The notes below the pieces were generated by a model, which was not told the origin of the DNA, did no database searches, and was given only the letters and a program-made list of their open reading frames with translations. DNA of 64,000 nt from Chaetorhynchus papuensis (lineage: Eukaryota > Chordata > Aves > Passeriformes > Rhipiduridae): NCBI GenBank assembly GCA_013396525.1, contig VWYX01001225.1, forward strand, positions 62,001 to 126,000, written 5' to 3'. Numbering within the stretch: position 1 is the stretch's first letter; each line of letters begins with the position of its first letter. Below, in pieces: positions 46,021-57,206 of the stretch. A program made the translations under genes and the position numbers.

Positions 46021-49000
46021 TAAGTCTCACTTTCTTTGGGCCACTTGTCTTTAGTGGCTGCAGTAAGTGGAAGAGCAGCAAATTAAATTTTGCCAGTCAC
46101 TAGCCATGGCTTCCCACACACTCCTAGAGTGGCTGGAATAAAGCACTTGGGAACAGGTTCAGGAATGGCACATCCCGAGTAAGTGAAGCTGACAGAATGA
46201 ACATGGCTCTGCCCACTTAAAAGTGATGAGTGTGATGCTGAATAACAGCCAGAGAGGTGTGTGGTGGGGCATGAAGCTGTGCCGTATTCGGGGATGGAGA
46301 TCGTACTCACTCATCAGGTAAACTCCTGCTTCGGGACATTACCCCGGAGCAGGAGATTTATTCCACTGGTTTAACTTTCCTGCCCTATCAGAAGTTCTCT
46401 TTATCTTCCCAGTATATCACCTTGGCATTTGCCTTGACTGAACTCTGCTCTCGCTGCTGGTTTTTAGTGTGTCTGCAAATCTCTCTGTCACTGCCCCTGC
46501 CATGTCTCCCAAGTCATTACTCCAGTGCTTAATAAAAGGTAGAGTAAAGTCTTCTTCAGGATCCTCAGTTCGCAAATATTCAGAATTAAGGTGCTGCCTG
46601 GTGTCCAGAACTGTGCTGTAAACAGGAGTAATTCCATGTCAGCTAATGAAAGCAGACCTCTGGAAAAAGGGGCTCTGCCTCTGCTCCATCCTGCTGGGTA
46701 TGGATTATGTATGGCAGCAATCTCCTATCACAGCAGCAAACACAGTCCACCGTGTAATGGACCCAAGCACAGAGGTTCACATTAAAGACATTTTTCAGTC
46801 ATTTAATTGAATTTGAAAATGTCACAGTAATTCAGGCTCTATTTCACTTATACCTGTACAAATCTGTTTATGGTGGCTTGATGTAATTTTGTCCATTATA
46901 AACCGGCTTAAATGACCCGAAAAGGGGATTTGTTTTCCCTTTCCATTCCCTGAAAGCTTTGCAGAAGTTAATAAAGCAAGTTCTCCGTGTAATTTTTGCA
47001 GCAGGCAGAATCTTTGCTGCATTTTCCCCTGTTTAGTTGTTAATTTACTCCGGTATGAAGGAGTGTGATGTTGTTGCCATTAATAAATGACATAAATAAG
47101 ACTTTTAATGTGTTTTGGGAACACTTTTCCTGCTGATTTTCAGTCTGGACCCATTCATGAAAATGCAGGTAACTTAAAGGATTCACAGGCAAAGGGCTGA
47201 TTCAAAGGGACATGACTAAGGCTTGATTTAAATTCATGTTTAGGACAGAAGGATGGAGTGAGACTTTTATGGCATTTTTTGGGATGCAGAGGGTTGTCTT
47301 CTCGAAAGCTGGACAAAGCAGCAGTTCATGGTTGAGACTGATCTCAGAAGCTGAGGCTTTTTAGAGATCCAGTTTGGGGAGAAATGAGTTGAATGCTCAG
47401 TTAGTTGTTTGACATAAATTTCCCTTCCATCTTTTCACACCTTGTGCTGCCACAGTCAGGCAGAATAAACACAAACACCTTCTGTGTGGCTTCATGACTG
47501 CAGCACACTGACAGGATTCCTGCTTAACTCCTTCTCCTCCTTCTCTTTTGGTTTTTCGCTCCTTTCCATGCTCCTAAAACCGACTCAAAGGTGGAAACTG
47601 TTTCCTGATCTCCATCAAACATTTATTTGTTGCCAAAAACCTCCAATAGTGGAACGTTCTGTGCCACTTCCACCCCTTATCTGTGGACTCAGCAGGCACA
47701 GCCAGTGCAGGAGATCCAACAGCTTCCCATCGTTTTCCTGAAGGTTCTCCCCAGTTCACTTCAAGTACATGCAGCAACTTCTTCACTGGAAAAAAATATG
47801 TCTGTGAAAACTTTGTGACCCATGCAGAACATCAAATCCAAACATATTGGGAGGTTATTAATATTTTTCTAAAAACAAAATAAGGTAAGAAGAAAAGTTT
47901 CGGGGTTTTTGTGTCCAGCCCACAGAATTACCTCTCCTGAGTCCCAACAGAATAAACCTGATACAAGACTAAATCGGGATTACTCCCTGACCTGCTGGGA
48001 ATGCTTTCCCCACGATCCCATGGGCCCCTTACCCCCAAGACACTCCCAGGAAAACAGGGGTTTGATGCAGTACAAGAGAAAGGGAAATACTAAGGATGAA
48101 ACAAAATGAAGAAGAGGTCCTGTATCAGAGTATTGGTACCAAAATAAAATGGGAAGTGCAAAATTAAATCCATGAATCACCCTCATTTTTAAATTTCACC
48201 AAACCCAGTCTAATTAAGACTTGCCATTGGTGTTGACAGACACTTTCTGTCAATCATTCTGCTGGTAAAAACATCTTCCTGTGGAGAATTTTGACTTTTC
48301 CTAGACCAGGCAAGGTCATTAAATTATTTTTTTAAAAGCCTAAGATGTGCTGAATGTTGATGGATGTTTGTTTATGAGCACTAAAAAACAGTGCACTGTA
48401 AATGAGTTCCTATTGGTAGCGAATGAACTCTTTCATGATTATTAATGAAGTCTGGAGTTGCTATTGCTGTCTAATTATACCAAATGTATTTCTCAAGGTT
48501 CAGGGATCTGCATAAATCAATAGAAGAACTGAGTCTGAAAAATGAAGTGAAAGCAGTTAATACACTGCTTGATTGGACCTTACTGATGACTATTAGATAC
48601 TTGGGGGTTTTTCTGGTTTGATTTTCTCAGTTGCTTGAGGAGTCTTTCTCTTCCCAGGCACTTTTGAGTAGCTGGTATTTTTTGGTAACCTACCTAGGAG
48701 TTATTTTTGCATTGTCGGTGCAGTAACCAAGAGTTTTCCCCATATAATTGCTGTGGGGGTTATGGAATTTTCCCTGCAGTGAGTTTTAATTATTCCATGC
48801 TAATTAAGCAACTGATGCCTACTGTGAAAAATTCTCCCTTTGGAACAATGCGAGCAAAGGTGCATACATAAATTTCATAACATATGCATAAAAGCATCCT
48901 TTTTTATCTCTTGTACTAATTTCGTGTCCCCATGTTGGGGCGGCAGCATGAATAAATATAACTCCTATGGTTGTATATAGAGTGCTCCAAAGACACAATA

Positions 49001-49161
49001 TTCATCTTTTCCCATTAAATAAAATAGCAACATGGTATTTTTGGGCTTGTTGGATCCTCCCTTCAGCGCAAAGACTGTCACCTATTAAAAAGTTAGATAA
49101 AAAATGAGGTGCTTAATTATACTTGAGTTAAAAGGAGGCTTGTTGAGCCTTGCTGGAAAAT
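46021..49161. other. Single-copy DNA, conserved-element-like parts
   Basis: No exon or repeat recognised. Two parts, about 46795-47110 and 48690-49030, are AT-rich, repeat-free and dense in TAAT/ATTA and ATGCATAA-like motifs. Open frames are below 90 codons. Confidence 0.45.
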
Positions 49162-49286
49162 AATCCCAGGATGGTTTGAGTTGGAAGGGACCTTAAAATC
49201 TATCCATTCCACCCCCTGCCATGGGCAGTAAAACTTTCCACTGTCCCAGGGTGGTCCAAGCCCATCCAACCTGGCCTTGGATATTT
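49162..49286 (-). mobile_element. CR1 LINE fragment, 3' end
   Basis: Minus-strand CR1 3' end: aatcccaggatggtttgagt, ggaagggaccttaaaatcta, ccatgggcagtaaaacttt, ccatccaacctggccttgga. 5'-truncated at tatttt. Confidence 0.9.
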
Positions 49287-50406
49287 TGTAATTGCAATGA
49301 CATTGAAAAGGGGACAGAGAAAGGGCAGAGGGAGCAGAAACTGAAGTCAGATGTTTTCTTCTGGAAAGTGCATCCCTTAGGCTGTTGAATTTATAGGACA
49401 GAGCGTTGCAAGAACTGGCAGGATTATAACTGGTGATGTGGAATCACTCTCAGAGCACTCCAGTGGTGGGCAGGCAGTAGGAAGGAGGAAATTTGAAGAC
49501 AAGATTAATGTATAAAAATGCCCGGAGAAGTAATTTCTGATCTAAATAAGTACAACCAGATTCACCTCTTTTATTCTACCTGAAACTAAATAGATGTTTT
49601 GATAGCTGTGCTAGAGGTGAAATATATTCTCTGAGAAAACTTCCATTGGATTGAAACCCAAGCTTTTTTTTCCAGAAGGAAGTGCCAGTATGGAAAACAA
49701 ATCAGCATTAGTTATTTCCAGTGGTGGTTTGGAAAGGAAGATTTCTGCCTCACAGCTGAAACACTGCACTGGTGTTTATGGTGGGTACAGAGCTGAGTGG
49801 ATGGATAACTGGATAATTACAGCACTAATGGAGTCCTGGGAAAACTGGTCCATGTCCCTCCTCTGCTCCAGACTCCAGCTGTGTCTGCTCCGTGAGGTGG
49901 AGGTGGCTGAGCCACACGGGGGGACTGTGTTGGCTCTCACTGCACTGCTGCTTTCCAAACACCCAAAGCACAGCTCTGGAACAGAAAAGCTCTGGAGGAC
50001 AGGGATGGACTGGCTTGAGAGCGCCCCAGAGGTGTCAAAGGACTTGATTTCCCTGCTTGTGAAGGACATGGAGGCTGAGCTAAGGCTCTATTTTGGGGTG
50101 AATGAGGTCTAGAGCATGTCCTGAGGGTGTTGTCACACCCAGGTGGCTGCACTGAGGTGGAGTGTGAACATCTTCAGCCAAGCCATGTGAGGCCAGGAGG
50201 AGTTGGGGGCTGTGCCTGGAGGAATTTGGGGTTCAGCCTTTCATCCTGCAAAGGGGGAACCTTGTGAGCCATTAAAGGCACAACAGCAAAGTCCTCATGG
50301 GTGCAAAGCCCTGACCTGGGGCTGGGCCTGCCTGGCCAGGGGAGTTCTGGGGGGAAGAGCAGGGGAGATCACAGTGCCCAGGCAGCAGCATCCTGGACCA
50401 CAAAGC
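49287..50406. other. Single-copy DNA, no gene recognised
   Basis: The 153-codon frame at 49651-50112 (plus) has no domain I recognise, and an antisense frame of 97 codons overlaps it. I do not call it a gene. The remainder is unremarkable. Confidence 0.4.
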
Positions 50407-50522
50407 CTGTCATTTGAAGAGGGAAAAATTGGGCTGTTCTAAAGATGATTCATTCAGATTTTTTTTTTTTTTTGGTCATATGGGGAATTTTAAGTGGAAA
50501 GCAGCCCATGTTCCTGCTTGTG
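50407..50522 (+). repeat. Inverted repeat, left arm
   Basis: This 116-bp arm (starts ctgtcatttgaagaggg, contains T15, ends ttcctgcttgtg) is the reverse complement of 51228-51339, with about eight substitutions and a 4-base difference in the T run. Confidence 0.93.
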
Positions 50523-50856
50523 CCCAAGTGCAATATTTGGCCAGGTTGGATGGGGCTTGGAGCAACCTGGGAGAGTGGAAGGTGTCCCTGCAAGGAGTGG
50601 AATGAGATGAGCTTTAAGGTCCCTTCCAGCTTAAAGCACCCTGTGATTCCAGGATAAATTATATATGCAATGCGTAATTGCTTTTCCCAGTTTGGGGCAT
50701 GACTAGAGAAGGAAAATGGTGAGGGATCTGCTCCCTCTGCTCCCCACCACTGCCTGTGTGTAGGGTCGGAACGTGTCTGGTGCAGCCCATCTCACACCAA
50801 GCTGTAGGTCAGGTTTGGGGGGACAGGACAGCAGAGCAGCATCTTCCTCCTGCAGC
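50521..50856 (+). repeat. 336-bp duplicated segment, copy 1
   Basis: Recurs at 52555-52890 in direct orientation without indels and with three substitutions (50674 G/A, 50787 C/A, 50850 C/G). The first third is a CR1 3' end; the rest is single-copy sequence that does not belong to CR1. The left edge coincides with the inner end of the inverted-repeat arm. Confidence 0.97.
50536..50650 (+). mobile_element. CR1 LINE fragment, 3' end
   Basis: Plus-strand CR1 3' end: ggccaggttggatggggctt, gcaacctgggagagtggaag, gctttaaggtcccttccagc, cctgtgattcc. The ccatggcagg block is shortened. It lies inside the duplicated segment. Confidence 0.9.
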
Positions 50857-50862
50857 TCCTGT

Positions 50863-50897
50863 GAGCCCTTCCAGCCTGAGTCACCCTGTGATCCCTT
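50863..50897 (+). mobile_element. Possible CR1 3' tip
   Basis: The sequence gagcccttccagcctgagtc followed by accctgtgatccc matches the last bases of the GC-rich CR1 lineage seen at 45106. It is very short. Confidence 0.45.
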
Positions 50898-51227
50898 AGA
50901 AAAGGATCCTTTAGAAAAGTACTGCACTGAGTACTGAGATAGAAACTTATTTTAATTTTATAAATTAAGAAATTCAGGGAAAAAACTCAAACCAGTTGTA
51001 AATTTATTTTTAAAGATGAAATCACTTGTTCGCAGACAGCTCTCTGTGTCACCTGGGTGTTCCAGCTGAGCAGACAGGTGGATATCCCAGTCCTGATCCA
51101 CCTGTGGATCCAGCAGGGCTGTGGAGATCTGATCCGACCTGACAGGGACAATGTCCTGGAGTCAGGAGCTGTGGCAGCCACATCCAGTCTGTGGAAGTGT
51201 GAAAATGCCATGCTAGCAGTGAGCTGT
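50898..51227. other. Spacer within the inverted repeat
   Basis: AT-rich sequence followed by a more GC-rich part (51040-51220). No coding domain or known repeat recognised. Confidence 0.4.
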
Positions 51228-51339
51228 CACAAGCAGGAACATGAGCTCCTTTCCACTTAAAATTCCCCATACGACCAAAAAAAAAAATCTGCGTGAATCA
51301 TCTTCAGCACAGCCCGATTTTTCCCTCTTCAAATGACAG
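51228..51339 (-). repeat. Inverted repeat, right arm
   Basis: This 112-bp arm (starts cacaagcaggaacatgagct, contains A11, ends caaatgacag) is complementary to 50407-50522. The arms are 705 bp apart and show no clear target duplication outside them. Confidence 0.93.
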
Positions 51340-52223
51340 ATCTGACATTTCTATAGGTTTTTTATTCAATTATCTTTAGCTCCGCTTAACTGGGAGTTCC
51401 TGGTCCTTGTAAAGGTATGGGGCAAATATTGTCTTTTGGCAGCTCAGCCTCATCTCTCCTTGTCTTGAAAAGATGCTCAAAGAAACCTCAGGTTTCAAAG
51501 AGGCTCATTTATCTTATCTATGACTTCAAGATACTCTGGGCAAGTTCATCACAATGGTTTCCAGATTTGCCATGTTTTTGATCTTTCCATCTCTTCCCCA
51601 TCTCCTCTGTGCTCCATAGAAGGAACACACAGATTTGAATGAGTGCACTTGTTTTTTTCATCTGTGTGTGCTCCCTTTTAACTGGTGCTGGATTTTTCCT
51701 TGCCACGGCACCTGACAGTCAGTAATCAGAAGAGAAAAGCTTTATGTCCATTATTCCCTTTTCCTCTGTTGAAGGAATCTGTGCAACAAACTGTGGGATC
51801 AGTGCACATTGCAAGGCATCGTCACAAACGGCTCCTGATTGTTGTGGCTCAAGTCCCCAGAAGTCTTTTTGCTCCCTAAATTTAGAAATTTAGCCCCAGA
51901 AAGGATTTATCTTCCTGCAGAGGGTGCCAGCACTTTGAATGGGTTTTCATTTTTACAGGAGATAAGAGGGAACGTTCCATTTTCCCGTGAAAATACAAAG
52001 CGCAGCTTGCATTTGTCAAGGTTTACTCTTTGATAGTCTCCAAACATAACTTTTTAAAGTGGAATTAATGCTGTTGGTGTTTGCTGGGGGGTGGCAGGCA
52101 GTGGGGCTGCTGGGATAACCCATCCTGTGATGTCACCTTTGCTAGTCCCAGCAGAGATTCCCTGGCACACCTCAGCTCTGCCTTGAGTGTTGCTCTCAGT
52201 CCTGGAGAGAAGCTTGATGGAAC
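51340..52223. other. Single-copy DNA, no gene recognised
   Basis: No identifiable feature. Confidence 0.45.
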
Positions 52224-52450
52224 ACGGAATCACAGACTCATTTAGTTTGGAAAATCCCTCCGAGAACATCAGGTCCAATGTTCCCCCAGCACTGCCAAGG
52301 CCACCGTTCACCCATGTCCCAGAGTGCCACATCTACAGAGCTGTTAAATCCCTCCAGGGATGGGGACACTTGCCTGGGCAGGAAGGTGACACTTCCCTGT
52401 TCCAGTGCTTAACCAGCCTTTCAGTGAAGAAGTTTTTCCTTTGCTTTTCC
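52224..52450 (-). mobile_element. CR1 LINE fragment, divergent lineage
   Basis: Minus-strand CR1 3' end of the lineage seen at 11950. The plus strand shows acggaatcacagactcattt, ggtccaatgttcccccagca, ccaaggccaccgttcaccca, agtgccacatctacagagct, atccctccagggatggggac and cagcctttcagtgaagaag. Decayed, so probably old. Confidence 0.85.
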
Positions 52451-52554
52451 AAGCAATGTGGTGAAAAAAGGACTATAAAAAACATGCAATTACCTCATAG
52501 GTTAATTGTTTAAATGTATGTCTCTTAATAAAGAAAATAAAGAAAAATGAAAAC

Positions 52555-52890
52555 TGCCCAAGTGCAATATTTGGCCAGGTTGGATGGGGCTTGGAGCAAC
52601 CTGGGAGAGTGGAAGGTGTCCCTGCAAGGAGTGGAATGAGATGAGCTTTAAGGTCCCTTCCAGCTTAAAGCACCCTGTGATTCCAGGATAAATTATATAT
52701 GCAATGCATAATTGCTTTTCCCAGTTTGGGGCATGACTAGAGAAGGAAAATGGTGAGGGATCTGCTCCCTCTGCTCCCCACCACTGCCTGTGTGTAGGGT
52801 CGGAACGTGTCTGGTGCAGCACATCTCACACCAAGCTGTAGGTCAGGTTTGGGGGGACAGGACAGCAGAGCAGCATCTTCCTCGTGCAGC
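52555..52890 (+). repeat. 336-bp duplicated segment, copy 2
   Basis: Direct copy of 50521-50856 at an offset of 2,034 bp, three mismatches and no gaps. The flanks on both sides are unrelated to those of copy 1. No target duplication or poly-A is visible at the edges. Confidence 0.97.
52570..52684 (+). mobile_element. CR1 LINE fragment, 3' end (duplicated)
   Basis: Same CR1 3' end as at 50536-50650, carried along by the segmental duplication rather than by a separate retrotransposition. Confidence 0.9.
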
Positions 52891-55040
52891 ACGTTGTGTG
52901 CTGTGAGGGTGGCAGGCTTTGGAGCAGAACAGATTCCAAATTGCTCTGCTTGGTCGGATGAATTCCAGAGTGCCTCCCCTCCCCAGCGCAGGGGCTGTCA
53001 TTTCCTGGAAAGGGCACCTTTGATCCAGGATCTGTTACTCTCCTGCCGAACAGAGCTTGCAAATTACTAATGATTCTGGCAAAAGAACTTTAATTTTGTG
53101 CCAGTGGGAGATTTCAGGTTAATTAAATGGTCTTATTGCTCTGTGTTTCACCAGGTAACTGCTTTGGGCTGAGGCCGAAGAACTTTATGACTTGAGGACC
53201 TAATCCTGCTCTGACCTGAACTTCAGCAGACCAAGCCAATGTCTCCAAGTGCCTAAACAAGTTCTGAAACTCATTCGAAAAAACTTCAGGGCCACGCTAG
53301 GACAACAGTGTGCTCCAGGCTGTGCAAGCAACGCCTTGCTGCTTCCCACTTTTGTTAGCCTTCAAGCAACTGTCCAGAAATGTGAGAAGAGCAGCAAACC
53401 CGGCTGCTGAAGCACATGTCACATAAATCAGGGCTCTCACCTGTGTGGTGGCTGAGCAAAACAGAAAGGCAAGAAGTCCCAAGGCAGAAGGGAAAAACTC
53501 CAGAGCAAGCCTTTACCTGAGGCAGTCGGTGTTTGTGTCTGCAGCACAGAGAGAGGAGGTGAGGGCTGTGGGATTAAAAACTGATGTGCCCAGTGTGGCA
53601 GAGCACCTGCTATCAAATCCAGTCCTGTCTATGCACTGATAGTGGTGCTGAATTCCACTTTGGCTCCCAGCTGGGATAGGAGGCTCTGATGGGATGGGAC
53701 ATCATGCAGGCATCACATCATGGATGTAGGGGGAGTCCCTATGGAGAGGAATGGGAAGGGTGAGCAATAGGAGCCCTGCTCAGGGGGAAATCTGGAGAAA
53801 GATGAGAGTCAGGGAGCATTTGGGACACCAAATATTGGGATTTTTCTAAGGGTTTTGTGGATAGTGTTTCTGGAGGGATTAGGTACAGGAATTAATTACA
53901 GGAGGAAATTAGATGAGCTCAGATTTTAACATCCATGGCTGTCTAAAGATTTTATATCATATTTTGTGACTCTGATAGAGTGAAACAGTGAAACAAGAAC
54001 AACTGCAGAATGTAAGAGAAATGTTGCTAAGACATCCAGAGGGACCTTTGCCTGTAATGGTTGCCACCAGTGTTATTTTATTCTAATTCAGAAAAAAAAA
54101 ATCACATTATTATTAACAAGGAGGAAAAAAAGGTAAGGATTTGGACAAAAATACTGATAAAAGAAATCCAGGTGCTGTTCTGAGAAATGCAGATGAACAG
54201 AGGATTTAAGTGGAAAAGGGAAGCAAAGTAAACAGAAAAGATCCCTGGTGAACAAAGCCCGTTCCACCTTTTACAGTGCAAGGATGATAAAAATTATAAT
54301 AGTGTATGATTTATTCAGTTTTTGTAGCCTTTTTCCTTGCACTCGAAAGAGAGATGGGAAAAGTTCAGGAAAATACAGAGAGGTGGGCAGGGCTCTGAAA
54401 AAAAAGCCTGCCTGCTATTGCTTTCTGCAGCTTTCTGCCTCTCTCCTGAGGGAATAAAAGACATCAGATCTCCATGTTTTGGGGCTCTGCCAGCTCTTCC
54501 CCTCTCTGCATTTTCCTGAGCCCTTGCAGGAGTGGCTGTGCCCGGTGAAGGCAGGGAGAGGAACAGGAGGTGCTCTCACCTGGCTCCACACACGTTCTGA
54601 CCCGCCGCACCCCACTGCTCATTAATGTGGCATTTTTAGGGTAGGATGGCTCCTGGCTGGCAGGTGACAAAATTGTTGGCGGTACGTGCTGCAGCTGGAG
54701 CCAGGAATTGCAGGGGGACAGGTGGAGCTCTGTAAATAAGGACACTTGGAGCCTGTCTGTGCGATGCCAAAGCCATTCCCAGCCAGCAGTGAGCTGAGCC
54801 CTTGTCCCTGCCGTAAGCAGCAGGCCACTGCTGCCTGTGCTGGTGTTGTCACCAGGAGCCAGAGGATGGGATCTGCTCAGCTTTCAAGGGATAAATTCAC
54901 AAAATACGTAAAAGCCCCAAAACTGGCCAACTTCAGACCATTTGTTCAAGTTCACCGTGGTTTCTTACCCCATCCACCTCCCTCATCCCAGTGCCCACAG
55001 CACCTGCAGCAGCTCCCCAGGTCCTGCTCCTCAGCAGGAC
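52891..55040. other. Single-copy DNA, no gene recognised
   Basis: No exon or repeat recognised. About 54480-54880 is somewhat GC-rich with overlapping open frames on both strands, none with a known domain. It has too few CpG to suggest a CpG island. Confidence 0.45.
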
Positions 55041-55530
55041 AGCACCAAAAGGACATTGAGGGGCTGGAGCCTGTCCAGGGAAGGGAACGGAGCTGGGGAA
55101 GGGGCTGGAGCCCCAGGAGCAGCTGAGGGAGCTGGGAAAGGGGCTCAGCCTGGAGAAAAGGGGGTTCAGCCTGGAGAAAAGGAGGCTCAGGGGGGACCTT
55201 GTGGCTCTGCACAACTCCCTGACAGGAGGGGGCAGCCAGGGGGGTCGGGCTCTGCTCACAGGGAACAGGGACAGGAGGAGAGGGAATGGCCTCAGGCTGG
55301 GCCAGGGGAGGCTCAGGTTGGATACTGGGAAAAATTTCTTCACAAAAAGAATTGTTAAGCCCTGGCACAGGCTGCCCAGGGCAGTGGTGGAGTCACCATC
55401 CCAAAAAAGGTGTGGATGTGGTGGTTTAGGACATGGTTTAGTGGTGAATATGGCGGTGCTGGGTTAATGATCGGACTAAGTGATCTTGGAAGGCTTTTCC
55501 GACCTTAACAGCTCTATGATTCCACAATTC
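55041..55530 (+). mobile_element. CR1 LINE fragment, GC-rich lineage
   Basis: Plus-strand CR1 of about 490 bp: gacattgaggggctggagcc, ggctcagcctggagaaaagg (a 21-base unit present twice), ggctcaggggggaccttgtg, aggctcaggttggatactgg, aaaatttcttcacaaaaaga, ggcacaggctgcccagggca, ggacatggtttagtggtgaa, gactaagtgatcttggaagg and the tail agctctatgattcc. The 136-138 codon frames on both strands are side effects of its composition. Confidence 0.93.
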
Positions 55531-57110
55531 CAGGACCTGCTCCTAAATCTCCCATTTGTAAAGATCAGATCGAGGCCTGACCTCAGGAGGAAAACCTCAG
55601 GAGTGTGGGATTTGTGCAGAGCACCGTGTGAATATCCTACACTCACACTCTTTATCCTGAAGCCAGTTTGCATTTAGCTACCTCGGGCTTGGCTGTAAAT
55701 CCCATTTTTGTGCTTTTCTTGTGCCTTTTCTCTGGTCCCTGCATTACCATTGCTACTTCAGATTCTGATGTTTTGGCATCTACCTCTGCAAACTGTTAAA
55801 AGTCAAGACTGCCTCATTGAGTTTGAAAGGCAGAACAGTCCAGCACTGATTTTTCTTTGACATCTGCCTCATGAAATCGGCTCTATTGGTTCAATATGAC
55901 TTATGGGCCATTTCAATTTGTTGGGACTCTGGTGGGCTTTTTTTTTCCATTGATGCAGAGGACTGCAGGCTGTGCATGGCAATGAGGAGTTCGACCCAAT
56001 CTGTGTAATAGGCTCAGGAGGTGGATTAGAGCAATATTATCAAACCATATCAATTTTTATGCAGGTCCATTAATGAAGTTTGTGTGTCTGCTCTGTTTAT
56101 AAGGCAGCGTTGTTTGGTGTGCCATAGATCATTTTCTGCATAACTGAAATGATTATTGCAGGCGTGCAATCAATGAAATGTTCTTCTTCCAATTGGCACA
56201 CTTGATTTTCCTCGTGAAATTTTGCTCGGGCTTTAATGGGAATAAATTTCCAGTCCAGCCAGGCTCTGAGGACATCCAGTAAGGATACTGCAGAGATCTA
56301 TCCTTTGCCAGCAGTCACTCACTAGCAACAGTTCCTCGGGAAAGGAGTTGGGAATTCCACTGGACCATGCTTTTGGAAAAATGCAAACATGAGATGTGGA
56401 TGTTGAAACAGGGGAATGGTTTGGAAGTGGAATAAATTTGCTGCATTTATTGGCAGTGGTTGAGCACCAAACTTTAGGAAAATGAGACCGAATCAGGGGG
56501 AGCCCAGAGGCAGAGAACAAGAATCAAGCTTTAGAAACCACTGCCCAGAAGAAAAGATTCAAGCTGTGTGGGTGAACTTTAGAGAAGAAAAGGCAGAAGG
56601 GGAACATGATGGCCCAACCTCCCAGCACGTCTGTGGCTGCTGAGCAGTCTCTTCCCCATGTCAGGGCAAAAAGTGGGTTGGCTTGGATGGCAGCAAATTT
56701 AATCTAACAAATTAGATTATTATTAGATTATTATAAAGCTAAATTAGGCTTGTCATAACATTTCTAATAGTTTGAAATAAGTGTTGGAATAGATTTTCTA
56801 GAGAGATTATATAATCTCTGTCCCTGGATGTTTTAAAGACCGAGGCCCATATATCCAAGAGGAATACAGCAGAGATAGAGGGTTTGTAGCCCTTCCTCTG
56901 TCCTTCCATATTTCTTTTCCTGCAGCACACCTCTTTGTACCTACAAAAACCGCATGAAATTTCACTTTTTACTCCCCAGTTTTGACGTGCAACTTTTCTT
57001 TGTGCTCTGTAAGGTTTGCTCATAGATGGTTTCACTTAAATAACATCCCCAGTGGGCTTTTCAGAAAGTCTTTTTCTGGGAATAGGAGTTGTTCTGTCCA
57101 GATATTTGTG
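55531..57110. other. Single-copy DNA, conserved-element-like part
   Basis: No gene recognised. The part 55880-56240 is repeat-free, with motifs such as aatgattattgcagg and gcaatcaatgaaatg, and looks like a conserved non-coding element. About 56698-56750 is AT-rich with repeated attagattatta. Confidence 0.45.
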
Positions 57111-57206
57111 AATCACAGAGTCATAGAACCCTGGAATGGCTTGGGTTGGAAGGGACCTTAAAAATCATCTCATTCTAAACCCCTGGGCAACTCCCACTAG
57201 TGGAAA
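57111..57206 (-). mobile_element. CR1 LINE fragment, short 3' end
   Basis: Minus-strand CR1 3' tip: aatcacagagtcatagaacc, ggcttgggttggaagggacc, a decayed tctaaacccctgggcaact and ctcccactagtgg. 5'-truncated after about 95 bases. Confidence 0.88.

Noticed and set aside
53150..53640. Possible additional LTR or old repeat
   Set aside because: Composition is slightly different from its neighbours, but I found no second copy, ends or promoter motifs to support a call.
54933..55368. Three overlapping frames of 136-138 codons
   Set aside because: They lie on the GC-rich CR1 copy at 55041-55530 and contradict each other in strand and frame.
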